A program made the translations under genes and the position numbers. 64,000 nucleotides of DNA, taken from CALOCN01 sp942491735. GTDB taxonomy: Bacteria; Eisenbacteria; RBG-16-71-46; JABDJR01. Shown piece after piece: positions 32,612 through 42,987 of this stretch (positions within the stretch are counted from its first letter, which is position 1; each line of letters starts with the position of its first letter). Location of the stretch: assembly GCA_942491735.1 (NCBI GenBank), contig CALOCN010000001.1, forward strand, positions 1,178,001 through 1,242,000. The letters are read 5' to 3'. The notes under the pieces were generated by a model. The model was not told the origin of the DNA. It ran no database searches and worked only from the letters and a program-made list of their open reading frames with translations.

Positions 32612-33892
32612 ATGAGCACTGAGCCACCGGTTCCTGGCATCGGCGGGGAGTTGGGGGATTCCCGGGGGGAATCTTCCCTGACCGGATTCCTACGGGTCAT
32701 TCGTCGCTGGCGAGGGGTGGTTGGCATCTTTGTCTTCGGTCTGCCGCTCTTGACCGTCGGTGTGATGCTAATGACCAAGAACCACTACACCGCTACCGGT
32801 ACTCTTCTCGTGGAGACTCCTGACGGGGGCATCGGGTCCGACCTTCTCGGACAACTATCGGCGATCACGGGATTTACGGCCCAGGTTCCGCCCACCGAAA
32901 TGTATCTGGCGATCCTCAGGAGCGATCGGGTTGCCGAAGCGGTCATCGCCAACCGGAACCTTGCCAATCACTACGAGATCGAGGCGGACAACCCGGGGGC
33001 CGTCCTGGAGAAGACGCTCCTGCGCCTACGGAAACGGACCCAATTCGACTCCCCGGACATGATTTCCATCTCACTGTCCGCACGGGACAACGATCCGGCC
33101 ACGGCGGCCGACATCGTCAATGCTTTCCTTGATGAGTTGGACCTGGCCAGCCAGACCCTGGCCCTGTCCCGCGCCCGGCGCACGCGGGCGCTGGTCGAGG
33201 AGGCGCTTGCCGACACGGACGCGGAACTCGATTCGACGCGTTTCCGGCTGCAGCGATTCCAGGAAGAGCACGGGGTCTTCTCCATCGAAAAGCAAACCGA
33301 GGGCACCCTGGAACTCATTGCCGTACTTCAGGGTGAGTTGCTCGCCAAGCGTACCGAGCGGGATGCGCTCGACGGCTACACCCACGAGCAATCGGGTCGT
33401 ATCCGGAGCCTGGACTTCGAGATCGATGCGCTGGAGACCCAGATCCGCAAGCTGCTCGGCAAGTTGCCCGCAGCCAACGCGGGCATGACCGTCGAAGGCA
33501 CGGTCAAACCGGTCGATTCCTTCTTCATTCCCCTCAAGGATCTGCCGGGTCTCGCCGGCGAGTACGCAAGATTGTTCATGGATCTGAAAGTACAGGAGAC
33601 AAAGTACTCGATTCTCGCGACCCAGTTGGAGCAGAGCAAGATCGAGGAGAGCCAATCGATTCCTTCGTTCGAGATTCTGGACCGGGCCCGGGTGCCGCAC
33701 CGCAAGAGCGGACCGAAGCGCACCCTGACCGTGTTGGCGGCGTTGGTGGGGGGGCTCATGGCCGGGGTGCTCGCGGCCGTGCTTCTTGATGACATCGCCC
33801 GGCGGATCGATCCCGAGGCGAAGAGGGAGCTTCTGGCCATACTGCCCGGCGTATTGCGTGGCCCCGTGGGCCGACTCCTGCCGCGAGGGTGA
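32612..33892 (+). CDS. Wzz-like polysaccharide chain-length/co-polymerase protein
   Basis: About 426 residues with the PCP layout: an N-terminal transmembrane helix (near residues 37-58), a large periplasmic part with long coiled coil (around 170-260) and a C-terminal helix (near 380-400) followed by a short cytoplasmic tail. The motif FEILDRARVPHRKSGPKRTL before the last helix is the Pro-rich Wzz signature. No tyrosine-kinase domain is attached, and no separate BY-kinase gene is seen. I chose ATG 32612, preceded by AAGGAG; a GTG at 32585 would add nine residues. The stop overlaps the glycosyltransferase start (GTGA). Confidence 0.92.
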   Translation: MSTEPPVPGIGGELGDSRGESSLTGFLRVIRRWRGVVGIFVFGLPLLTVGVMLMTKNHYTATGTLLVETPDGGIGSDLLGQLSAITGFTAQVPPTEMYLAILRSDRVAEAVIANRNLANHYEIEADNPGAVLEKTLLRLRKRTQFDSPDMISISLSARDNDPATAADIVNAFLDELDLASQTLALSRARRTRALVEEALADTDAELDSTRFRLQRFQEEHGVFSIEKQTEGTLELIAVLQGELLAKRTERDALDGYTHEQSGRIRSLDFEIDALETQIRKLLGKLPAANAGMTVEGTVKPVDSFFIPLKDLPGLAGEYARLFMDLKVQETKYSILATQLEQSKIEESQSIPSFEILDRARVPHRKSGPKRTLTVLAALVGGLMAGVLAAVLLDDIARRIDPEAKRELLAILPGVLRGPVGRLLPRG

Positions 33893-35028
33893 GCTTGACC
33901 GGGGTTCCTTCCGTCGTTCTGCCCGCCCTCGTCGGAAAGTCACGGGACGATATCGGGGGGGTCGCTGCGTTCCTGGTCACCCTGGAATCCAGACTTCGCG
34001 AGCGGGGGAGCCAGGTGGAGATGCTCGGGTACGGACCCGCGTCGGATCGGGAGCCCGGATTCCATCCAATCCTCGATCGCGAGTTGCCGCGTGGACGCGA
34101 TCTGACCTACGCCTTGTGGAAGCATCGCAACCGGTGGTCCTTTCCACCCGGGACGGTTGTTCATCTGCAGCGCCCCGATCAGGCCCTTGGGTTCATGAAG
34201 GGCCCCTGGCCCATGGTGATCACCTTCCATGGCTGGCACCATCGAACCATCCGCCTACGCCAGGGGCGTCTCGCCGGCTTGGCCTATGGCCTGCTCCAGC
34301 GAAGAGTTGCGGAACGGGCCGACGCGGTGACCTTCGTGACCCGTCGTGACCGGGAGAACTTCCTGCGCATGTACCCCCAGTACGAGGCCAAGGCGCATTT
34401 CACCCCGATCGGGGTCGACCGGGATCGGTTTCGTCCGGGCAACCAGGGGGCGGCGCGACGGGACATGGGGCTCCCCACCCGGTGCCGATCCCTGGCCTTC
34501 GTGGGTCGTCTGGAGCCCGAGAAGAACGTCGAAGCCCTGGTGCGGGCGGTGGAGCGGATTCCCGACCTCGAACTCTGGATCGCCGGAAAAGGGTCCCAGG
34601 AGGCACGGCTCAAGGACATCGCGTGTCCGCGGGTACGGTTCCTGGGGCATCTCGTGAACGACGATGTGCCCCGCCTGCTTGTCGCCGCGGATGCACTGGC
34701 CCTGGCGTCCCATCACGAGGGACTGGCCACGGTGGTGCTCGAGGCGTGGGCCTCGGGACGCCCGGTCGTGGTGCCGCCGGTCGGTGACTTTCCGGAGTTG
34801 ATGCGGGACTCCGGGGGTATCCTCGCCCGCGACAATTCGATCGAGGCCCTGGTCGAGGCCATCGGGCGACTCCTGGGCACCATGCTTCAACCCGGTGCCG
34901 TGACCCGGTTGGAAGTGGAGCTCAGGGACAAGTCGGCCGACTACGACTGGGACCGGGTAACCGACGGATTCCTGGACCTCTACTCCAGGGTTCAGCGAAA
35001 GAGAATGGAACGCGTGCGCAGTGAATAG
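33889..35028 (+). CDS. Glycosyltransferase family 4-like (GT-B fold)
   Basis: A 379-residue GT-B glycosyltransferase. The C-terminal nucleotide-sugar half is clear: AFVGRLEPEKNVEALVRAV and the EX7E-type motif HHEGLATVVLEAWASGRPVV. The acceptor half begins with GVPSVVLPALVGKSRDDIGG and includes ITFHGWHHRTIRLRQG. It probably adds a sugar to the lipid-linked intermediate on the cytoplasmic face. It is the only ordinary glycosyltransferase in the locus. The GTG start overlaps the Wzz stop, and its end overlaps the polymerase gene by eight bases. Confidence 0.93.
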   Translation: MSLTGVPSVVLPALVGKSRDDIGGVAAFLVTLESRLRERGSQVEMLGYGPASDREPGFHPILDRELPRGRDLTYALWKHRNRWSFPPGTVVHLQRPDQALGFMKGPWPMVITFHGWHHRTIRLRQGRLAGLAYGLLQRRVAERADAVTFVTRRDRENFLRMYPQYEAKAHFTPIGVDRDRFRPGNQGAARRDMGLPTRCRSLAFVGRLEPEKNVEALVRAVERIPDLELWIAGKGSQEARLKDIACPRVRFLGHLVNDDVPRLLVAADALALASHHEGLATVVLEAWASGRPVVVPPVGDFPELMRDSGGILARDNSIEALVEAIGRLLGTMLQPGAVTRLEVELRDKSADYDWDRVTDGFLDLYSRVQRKRMERVRSE

Positions 35029-36373
35029 TCCGGTGCGAATGCATGCCCCCGGCCGACTGATGCTGGGAGCCGCAGTGCTCCTGACGCTTGTTGCCAGTCT
35101 TGGGCTCTACCGTTCCGGGAGCCTGGCGTTCCTCTTTGTCCCCGCCGCCCTTGTTGCCATTCCGGTTCTTGCCCTTCGACTGCTCGAGCGACCGGTGCTG
35201 GTCTTTGCGGCCTTTGTTGTTGTTGCTGTCAACCTCGACTTCATCCGGTTTGGGGACACCGCGGTCACCATGGATGTTCTGGTGTCCTCGTTGTTGTTGT
35301 GGGCGCTGACGGTGCGGTTGGGCCTGTTCGAGGCGTTTGATTTCCGAAACCCCGTTGTCCGCGTCATGTTGCTTTTTCTTGCGGCAACGATCATTAGCGT
35401 TGTGCTCAGTGTCAATCCGGTGAGCAGCCTGAAGAACTGGGTTCGCGACATCCAGTATCTGGTGTTCTTCGTTTTCCTGATTACGTTGCCCATCCGCGCC
35501 GCCGATCATCGACTCCTGATCGGGGCGATCGTGGCCTCCAGCGTGGTTCCTTGTCTTCTCGGTCTGCTGGGGGTGGCGTTCGGACTCGAAGTGTTCTACG
35601 GACAACATACCCCTTTGGGTGGGGGAGAACTCGTCCAGCGGATTCAATCGACGCTCTCCCACCCGGTCACATTCTCGCACTACCTGGCAATGGTATCCCT
35701 TCTCACCCTGAGCCTCATTCTAGCCGGCGACGGGTGGCCCCGCAGGTACCTCGTCCCGGTGTTCATGCTTCAGATGGTGAACCTGTACGGCACCTACGGG
35801 CGTACGGGATGGGGGGAGTTCATTATCGGCTTCCTGGTGTTGCTGTGGATTACCCATCGGCGGAAGATCCTGTTGCTGGGGGTTCCGGTCCTGGCCGCCG
35901 CCCTTCTCTATGCCGTGCCCTCGTTCCTGGCCCGCTGGTCCACGATTACCCAGGGTGATGACAACAGCCTGCTATGGCGCTTGGGCCTCTGGGCATATGC
36001 CATCACCCTGGTGCCTCAGAAGCCGTTCTTTGGTTCAGGGCAGGACACATTCATCGAGTACGTGGCGTATGACACCGGGTTTGCCGCGCACCAGACCTGG
36101 ATGGGAGTTCTGGTTGAGACGGGTGCGGTCGGGTTGGTAGCGTTTGCTGCGGTCATCTGCGTGGTAGGCAGGCAGTTGGTCCTCGCGCGGAGAGCGGTTG
36201 GGCACCGCGAACCCGCCGTCGCCGGATTGTGTGCCCTCTTTGCCGGGTTTCTCGTGGGGTCCTTTGTGGGGGATCCCTGGGGTCTTCCCTCGATCGCTGT
36301 CTACTTCTGGATCCTGACCGCCCTGGTGCTTCATCCATCCTTCCAACGCAGATGCGGCAACTCGACTTCGTAG
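35021..36373 (+). CDS. Wzy-like O-antigen/polysaccharide polymerase or ligase
   Basis: A 450-residue membrane protein with about 11-12 hydrophobic segments and the Wzy_C/WaaL-type periplasmic region. The motif FGSGQDTFIEYVAYDTGFAA followed by HQTWMGVLVETGAVGLVAF matches the family's H..(Y/W)...l.e.G..G pattern. It would polymerise repeat units on the periplasmic side. The start is GTG 35021, inside the end of the glycosyltransferase gene. The 3' end overlaps the convergent asparagine-synthase-like gene by 43 bases, so their transcripts are antisense at the end. Confidence 0.9.
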   Translation: MNSPVRMHAPGRLMLGAAVLLTLVASLGLYRSGSLAFLFVPAALVAIPVLALRLLERPVLVFAAFVVVAVNLDFIRFGDTAVTMDVLVSSLLLWALTVRLGLFEAFDFRNPVVRVMLLFLAATIISVVLSVNPVSSLKNWVRDIQYLVFFVFLITLPIRAADHRLLIGAIVASSVVPCLLGLLGVAFGLEVFYGQHTPLGGGELVQRIQSTLSHPVTFSHYLAMVSLLTLSLILAGDGWPRRYLVPVFMLQMVNLYGTYGRTGWGEFIIGFLVLLWITHRRKILLLGVPVLAAALLYAVPSFLARWSTITQGDDNSLLWRLGLWAYAITLVPQKPFFGSGQDTFIEYVAYDTGFAAHQTWMGVLVETGAVGLVAFAAVICVVGRQLVLARRAVGHREPAVAGLCALFAGFLVGSFVGDPWGLPSIAVYFWILTALVLHPSFQRRCGNSTS

Positions 36374-37854
36374 GAACAGGCGCGCCGGGCGAGACCCGCT
36401 TTCGCCAGGGCCTTGTTGACCAGCAGGGTGATGCGGCTGATCTCCGGATGACTACGGGGTTTGAAACCGGCGTAGGTCGGCATGGTGCAGAAGGCGTCGG
36501 GGACCTCGTTCCACACCGTGCGCACCGAGCGGTATCGCATGCCGTCCTCGGGGTCTGCCCCAAGCAGTCGGCTGAAGATGTCGAAGAAGTAGAACGGCTG
36601 GATCGGGGTGAAGAACAGACTGGAGAGGAGGGTTCCACCCGTGATGGCATAGCGCGCACACCGGCCGCCCACGATCTCGAACAGGAGGACCCTCCGGGCG
36701 GCATCCAGGGAAACGGACTCGGTGGTCCGGTCAAAGGTGGCGAAGAGTAGTTTCTTCTCGGCCCCGTCCAGGCTCGGGTAGCGTGCACTGAGCAGTGCGT
36801 AGGGATCCGCCTTGCGAAGGAGGGTCCGCGGCCAGAGCTTGGCGAGCGTGCCTCTCTTCCCCAGGGGGGCAATGCAGGTGAAACGCTGGAGGGCATCCCC
36901 CGCGTACCCGTCAAAGAAGAGCCCTCCAGGACCCCAGTGTTCAGCAATCCGATCGTAGACTACGAGGAGCTCCAGGAACGGCTTGTCGACCAGCCCCCGG
37001 GTAATGGCCAGGCCGGCATCCCGGTAGGAAGTCGGGTAGACGAGATCCGTCATCGAGAATTCGTCGTATTCGCGGAACAGGTGGGCATAGGTCCTGGCGA
37101 TCGGGCGGTCGCCGGTCATGCTGGGTCCCATGGTGTACCCGAAGTCGAAGTCTCCGGCGGCGAGAATCAGGCGGGAGTCGAGCCCTCCACTGAGAGGGAG
37201 GATGCGGGGGCGATCCCGGGGGAACACCTTCAGCAGGGACTGGAGCGAGGAGAAGGTCCCCTGGACCGCGTCGGGGAGCGTGGCAGGGAAGGGCAGTCGA
37301 TGACGGGTGCCCGGCCCGAACCGGTAACCGGGGGATACTCGACTGATGCCTTCGAATGCGGTTTCGTCACCAAAGAGGTGGCCGTGCTTGTCCAGAATCC
37401 CGCTCCTCAGGGGATCGAGGGTCGTGGAGAGCAACGAGGGGATGGGGGACAGGCCGCGAAACGGATCTCCATCGGGAGCGTAGTGGGGATGCAGTCCCAG
37501 CGGGTCGGTCAGGAACATGGGCTTGCCGTTGTGGACGACAAGCATCATGAACGCCCCGGCTTGAATCCCCTCGAATGCCTTGTCGACCGACCCGCGATCC
37601 AGCGCGTCGAAGAGATCCTCCCCAAACGCGGCCAGGTCGTTGTAGGCATTCCTGTAGACAAACCATCCGCTGACCCGGACGGAGGCGCCGCGTTCCAGGT
37701 TCCGGTACTCCGGCCCGTCCCGCCAGTCATCCCTGTTGTAGAGGAGGGTTGCCGTTCCGACGCCGGGGATGTCGCATGCCAAGGTCTCCGGGATCAGGGC
37801 ATGGGGGGTGATCGGTCGATCAGGGTGCTGGATTCCTAGATAGAACCCTCTCAA
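36331..37854 (-). CDS. Asparagine-synthase-like protein lacking the catalytic N-terminal Cys
   Basis: 507 residues with an N-terminal region like a class II glutaminase and a C-terminal AsnB synthetase fold carrying the pyrophosphate loop PLSGGLDSRLIL (near residue 220). Authentic AsnB begins Met-Cys-Gly; here the residues after the TTG start are Arg-Gly-Phe, so glutamine hydrolysis is not expected. The synthetase half could still adenylate a carboxylate and use ammonia or another amine. Such proteins occur in polysaccharide loci and may amidate sugar acids. The TTG start overlaps the DUF354 gene's stop (TTGA). It runs against the plus-strand locus. Confidence 0.85.
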   Translation of the reverse strand: MRGFYLGIQHPDRPITPHALIPETLACDIPGVGTATLLYNRDDWRDGPEYRNLERGASVRVSGWFVYRNAYNDLAAFGEDLFDALDRGSVDKAFEGIQAGAFMMLVVHNGKPMFLTDPLGLHPHYAPDGDPFRGLSPIPSLLSTTLDPLRSGILDKHGHLFGDETAFEGISRVSPGYRFGPGTRHRLPFPATLPDAVQGTFSSLQSLLKVFPRDRPRILPLSGGLDSRLILAAGDFDFGYTMGPSMTGDRPIARTYAHLFREYDEFSMTDLVYPTSYRDAGLAITRGLVDKPFLELLVVYDRIAEHWGPGGLFFDGYAGDALQRFTCIAPLGKRGTLAKLWPRTLLRKADPYALLSARYPSLDGAEKKLLFATFDRTTESVSLDAARRVLLFEIVGGRCARYAITGGTLLSSLFFTPIQPFYFFDIFSRLLGADPEDGMRYRSVRTVWNEVPDAFCTMPTYAGFKPRSHPEISRITLLVNKALAKAGLARRACSYEVELPHLRWKDG

Positions 37855-38882
37855 GGTCGTTGCTCCGTCGGCAGGCCGGCCCCCTCGCGGATGCGCTCCA
37901 CGAGCACGTTCAGCAGCTCTTCGTTGCGTAGTCCGTTCGCTGAATCCCTCTTGGCGAGACTCAACTCCCGGAACTGGTCCGCGTGGGTGATGTGCATCAG
38001 TTTCCCTTCCCGGATCAGGGACTCATCGACTCCCCCCATGCGACTCTGGAAGATGCTGATTGCCGGGATGCCCATGGAGACCGCTTCCCGCACCATGGTT
38101 CCGCCCCCCGAGACCACGAGATCGGCGATGGAAAGCAGGGCGTGTCCGGGCAGGGCTTCTTCCAGAACCTGAAAGGGTGGTGACCTCAGGCCCTTCAACT
38201 CACGGGCCTGTTCCGGATAGCGGGGGAGGAGCAGCACCCGCAGGTCCAGCTCCCGGGACTCGAGATGCGAGAGAAAGTCGCGAAACACGCGGTCACTGGT
38301 TTGGTCATGGTAGTGGGCCCGCGTTGCGGGTGGGCGCACCAGGATGACGATCGTGCGCGCCGGGAGTCCAAGCCTGCGGAGAACCTCCCCATCCGGTTCA
38401 CGCGGGAGCGCGTAGAGTTGCTCCTTGAACCCCGGATAGGGGAGGAGCGGCGTCGTCCCGGCTTCGATGCGGTCCCTGGGAAGCATTTCCGGAATGAGGA
38501 TGCGGTTGGAGAACCGGGTGAAGATCCCCGTGGCTGCGTACTCGTAGTCCAACAGGGTCACCACCGGGATCCCCAGCATGCGGGCGGCGAGGACATGGGA
38601 GCGGGAGGAGTGACTTACCGCGAGATCGATGTGTTTCGAGCGCATCATGGTCGCGAGCCGCACTGCCCGGACCACGACCGAGGCCGCCTTGATCGGTGCG
38701 GGCCCGGCGGCCTGCGCGCCTACCCGCCTGTAGGGCAGACCGGTCAGGTCCAGCAGTCCGAGGGTCTGACCACAGTCCCGTGCGGTCAGGACCACCTCGT
38801 CCCCGTCCTCCTCCAGTTTCCGGATCAACGGCGGAAAGAACAGGGCGTGGGGCGTGTTTTCGAGGTCGATCCAGATTCGCAC
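37851..38882 (-). CDS. DUF354 family protein (MurG/GT-B-like)
   Basis: About 343 residues starting RIWIDLENTPHALFF, the DUF354 signature. The fold resembles MurG and UDP-GlcNAc 2-epimerase: an N-terminal Rossmann domain (residues 1-170) and a C-terminal one with DLVVSGGGTMVREAVSMGIP. DUF354 genes are often found in surface-polysaccharide clusters and may be sugar epimerases or transferases. I chose GTG 38882; longer frames upstream encode low-quality sequence that overlaps the divergent Wzi-like gene. It is the first gene of a two-gene minus-strand operon. Confidence 0.88.
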   Translation of the reverse strand: MRIWIDLENTPHALFFPPLIRKLEEDGDEVVLTARDCGQTLGLLDLTGLPYRRVGAQAAGPAPIKAASVVVRAVRLATMMRSKHIDLAVSHSSRSHVLAARMLGIPVVTLLDYEYAATGIFTRFSNRILIPEMLPRDRIEAGTTPLLPYPGFKEQLYALPREPDGEVLRRLGLPARTIVILVRPPATRAHYHDQTSDRVFRDFLSHLESRELDLRVLLLPRYPEQARELKGLRSPPFQVLEEALPGHALLSIADLVVSGGGTMVREAVSMGIPAISIFQSRMGGVDESLIREGKLMHITHADQFRELSLAKRDSANGLRNEELLNVLVERIREGAGLPTEQRP

Positions 38883-39018
38883 AGTTGATCCCGGGATTCG
38901 AGGAAGTACGGTCCAGGAGCTGAATTCACCCGGAGGGGCTCGCCCAATACCGTGAACACCGGATAGCATAGACGGGTTGCTACCGTAACGGGAACACAAG
39001 GAGGGGCCCATCGTTCGA

Positions 39019-40566
39019 TTGCTGGTGTTGATTCTTCTGGTTGGCTGCCTGGAGGTGCGCTCGGCCCTCGCCACCGACATCTCGGTAGGCGTCCGATCCC
39101 ACGACCCGACCTACCGTGAGCTGCGCCTAGCCGCCAACCTGGGCCTCCTCGATGGACCGCTTCCCGGTCAGACGCCGTTGTCGAGGGCCGAGGTCTTCCG
39201 CCTCCTGTATCCAACGGTGAGCATTACCGACGCCGAACCGGAACGGGGCGTGACCCGGACCGTCGCCTATCGCATGGCCAGGCTCCGGTGGTCCCTGTCC
39301 GGGCGGGAGTCCTGGAAGAATGCGGTCTATTCACCCTCCCATGGCATGTCCTTCTTCCGCAGGACCGAGCTGACCTACAGCGATCTGGAGCGCGGAAGCC
39401 GTGCGGATCGCCCCCTGGAGAACGGCACCGACTGGCGCCAGGGCTTTCTCTTCACCAACGACGCCTGGGTGTTTGCCGAACGGAGTTGGCTCGCGGTGGA
39501 TGTGTACGGCGTCTTCCGCGCCGACGCGGATGCGGCGACCCTCCGCTTCACCAACCTCGCCGTGCGTTCGGGGTGGAAGAACCTGCGCATCATCGTGGGG
39601 CGGGAACCCATGGACTGGGGACCCGAGACACGGGGCGGGCTGCTCCTGAGCAACAACGCCGTTCCATTCGATCAGGTTCGAATCGAATCGGATAGTCCCT
39701 TCTCGTTCTTCTCCCAGTCATGGCTCACCTTTTCCGCCTCGGTGTTTGCCGGCCGGCTGGATGATCCAAACCGGGCGGACTACCCGAATCCGAACCTGAC
39801 CGGCATGAGGCTGACTTGGCAACCCACCCGCTGGTTCGTCCTTGGGGGGACGCGAACCGTCCTGTTCGGCGGCGAGGGCAACGCGTATGTCTGGACCTTC
39901 GGGTCGGTCCTCGACCTGCTCCTGGGGCGGAACGAGAACCGCAATACCGCCGATGGAACCCTCAACGACACGGACCAGAAGGGGAGCGTGGACTGGACCA
40001 TCTACCTGTGGCCCCTGCTTCGCCATGTGCCCTGGGTCAAGGGGGGATCGTTCTATGGCCACTACGGTGGGGAAGACAGCCCCCAGGGGGGGAGCCCTCT
40101 CCCCTCGGCCCCGGCCCGTACCTATGGCCTGGAACTGGTCGCGGGGGGAAGCCTGCTGCGCATCGAGGGTTCCAATACCACCGATGATCACAACCTCTGG
40201 TACTGGCACAAGATCTACACGGACGGATATACGACCCAGGGTCGGGTGATGGGGCATCCCATGGGGGGGGACCGGAAGTCCTACTCCGTATCCCTGGAGG
40301 TCCCGGTCAAGCTGGTCGGCCTCGCCCTGGCCGGGTGGGAACGAACGGAAGGCGGCTTCTTTGCAAACCCCGGTGAGATCCCCTCGACTTCCGTCCCCCC
40401 GATCCTGTACGCGACGACGGACGCGTTTCGTGTGGGATTCGAGAAGAACTGGGGGCCGTTTCCGGGCGTATGGCGGGCCGAGGTCCGGCTCCTGACCGAG
40501 TCGGGCGACCTGGAACGCAACGGGGTGGTCGAGGACTGGGGCATCACCGTGGGTTGGAGACGCTAG
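39019..40566 (+). CDS. Capsule-assembly Wzi-like outer-membrane protein
   Basis: About 515 residues with alternating beta-strand pattern and frequent aromatic residues (WFVLGGTRTVLFGG, YGLELVAGGSLLRIEG), plus the Wzi-family feature VGREPMDWGPETRGGLLLSNN. Wzi proteins anchor or assemble capsule at the surface. The first in-frame conventional start is TTG 39019, but the strong SD AAGGAGGGG (38998-39006) is 14-15 bases away from it. An ATC at 39010 sits at ideal spacing and gives MVRLLVLILLVG..., a better signal peptide cut after RSALA. The zinc-ribbon gene follows two bases after the stop. Confidence 0.87.
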   Translation: MLVLILLVGCLEVRSALATDISVGVRSHDPTYRELRLAANLGLLDGPLPGQTPLSRAEVFRLLYPTVSITDAEPERGVTRTVAYRMARLRWSLSGRESWKNAVYSPSHGMSFFRRTELTYSDLERGSRADRPLENGTDWRQGFLFTNDAWVFAERSWLAVDVYGVFRADADAATLRFTNLAVRSGWKNLRIIVGREPMDWGPETRGGLLLSNNAVPFDQVRIESDSPFSFFSQSWLTFSASVFAGRLDDPNRADYPNPNLTGMRLTWQPTRWFVLGGTRTVLFGGEGNAYVWTFGSVLDLLLGRNENRNTADGTLNDTDQKGSVDWTIYLWPLLRHVPWVKGGSFYGHYGGEDSPQGGSPLPSAPARTYGLELVAGGSLLRIEGSNTTDDHNLWYWHKIYTDGYTTQGRVMGHPMGGDRKSYSVSLEVPVKLVGLALAGWERTEGGFFANPGEIPSTSVPPILYATTDAFRVGFEKNWGPFPGVWRAEVRLLTESGDLERNGVVEDWGITVGWRR

Positions 40567-40568
40567 AC

Positions 40569-40748
40569 GTGGCCACCCGGGAGTGCCCCAACTGCGCCGT
40601 CGACGTTCCGTCGGGTGGCGCGGCCTGCCCCATTTGCAAGTACGAGTTTTCCACGCGCTCGGCGCTACCCTGGAAACCGGTTGCCATGGTTTTGCTGGTC
40701 GTGTTGATCACGCCTCTGGTGATTCTCATCGTGCGGTTCCTGGGATGA
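40569..40748 (+). CDS. Zinc-ribbon single-pass membrane microprotein
   Basis: 59 residues: ECPNCAVDVPSGGAACPICKYEF forms a two-CxxC zinc ribbon split over residues 5-27, followed by a hydrophobic helix (VAMVLLVVLITPLVILIV) near the C-terminus. The ribbon would face the cytoplasm. The start is GTG 40569, two bases after the Wzi-like stop, and its stop overlaps the methyltransferase start by ATGA, so it is embedded in a tight three-gene unit. Its function is unknown; such ribbons may recruit partners to the membrane. Confidence 0.78.
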   Translation: MATRECPNCAVDVPSGGAACPICKYEFSTRSALPWKPVAMVLLVVLITPLVILIVRFLG

Positions 40749-41499
40749 GCGGCTCCGATTTTTCCGGATTGCCCGAGTACGCGGATGGTTCGTACTACGA
40801 CCTGGATCCGGGCCGGCACGGCGATGATGCCGCCTTCAAGGCGGCGGCGTTCCTGCGGCTTGCGGCCCCGGTGATGGCAACGCGAGGGTGGAAGATCGGT
40901 TCCTACGCCGACGTTGGGTGTGGTTCGGGACTGGCGGTTCATGCTGTCCTCGAGGGGCTTCGTCAGGCGGGTCAGGACGTGGGCGAAGCATGGGGGTTCG
41001 ATGTTCATGCCGGCGTCGAGGGTGTTGGGTCCGCCAAGGGAGTCCGTTTTCGCCGCGGTGATTTCGCGGCGGCCGACGTGCAGGCGGACCTCGTCACCCT
41101 GTTCGACGTGGTCGAGCACGTGCCGGACCCGGTCGGTTTCCTGAAGGCCGTCGCGGCCCGCTCCGACTACGTCGGGCTGCATCTCCCCCTCGACAACTCG
41201 ATCCATCAGGCATTGCGCAACCGGTGGCGCGCGAAGTTGACCTCACCCGGGCATCTGGTGTTCCTCGATCCAGCCCAGGCCCTGGCCCTGGTGACGCTGG
41301 CGGGATTGAGGATCGTGGATTATGCCTACACGCCGGTGTTCCGGGCTCCGTCGGGGGGAGACAGTCGGTTGGCACGCCTGGCGAGGCTACCGCGGGCCAT
41401 GCTCTACGCCGTCAGTCCGTGGCTCTTGGCCAGGACGTTCGGGGGATGCAGCCTCATGATTCTTGCCGAAACCCGCACGGGGTGGGCCCGGGCCAGGGG

Positions 41500-41503
<4 letters not shown>
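40745..41503 (+). CDS. Class I SAM-dependent methyltransferase
   Basis: A 252-residue Methyltransf_23/11-type enzyme. Motif I is YADVGCGSGLAV, the acidic strand is WGFDVHAG, and the post-motif region is VTLFDVVEHVPDPVGFLKA, typical of sugar or lipid methyltransferases such as UbiG-like enzymes in polysaccharide loci. I chose ATG 40745, which overlaps the preceding stop. It may methylate a terminal sugar of the polymer (inference). It ends three bases from the convergent citrate synthase stop. Confidence 0.92.
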
Positions 41504-42786
<1,283 letters not shown>

Positions 42787-42987
42787 CGGGTCTCCTTGAT
42801 AGTGTGCGCCCTCTAGCTTAGGCGGGAGGGGTGGCCGCTGAAAAGAGGCGGTAATGGATATGCCTTGTCGATGGGTAGGGTAGGCCGCGGCCTCGCCGGA
42901 ACCGGAAACACCGGTGGGGTGGGTCGGCGGGTAACTCGTTTGCCAATAGTATCTTGTGGAATCCGACATCCGCGCTCAACGGCCCAC

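Noticed and set aside
38883..39080. Longer N-terminus for the DUF354 protein
   Set aside because: The extra 66 residues are low-quality sequence overlapping the divergent Wzi-like gene. GTG 38882 gives the expected family start.
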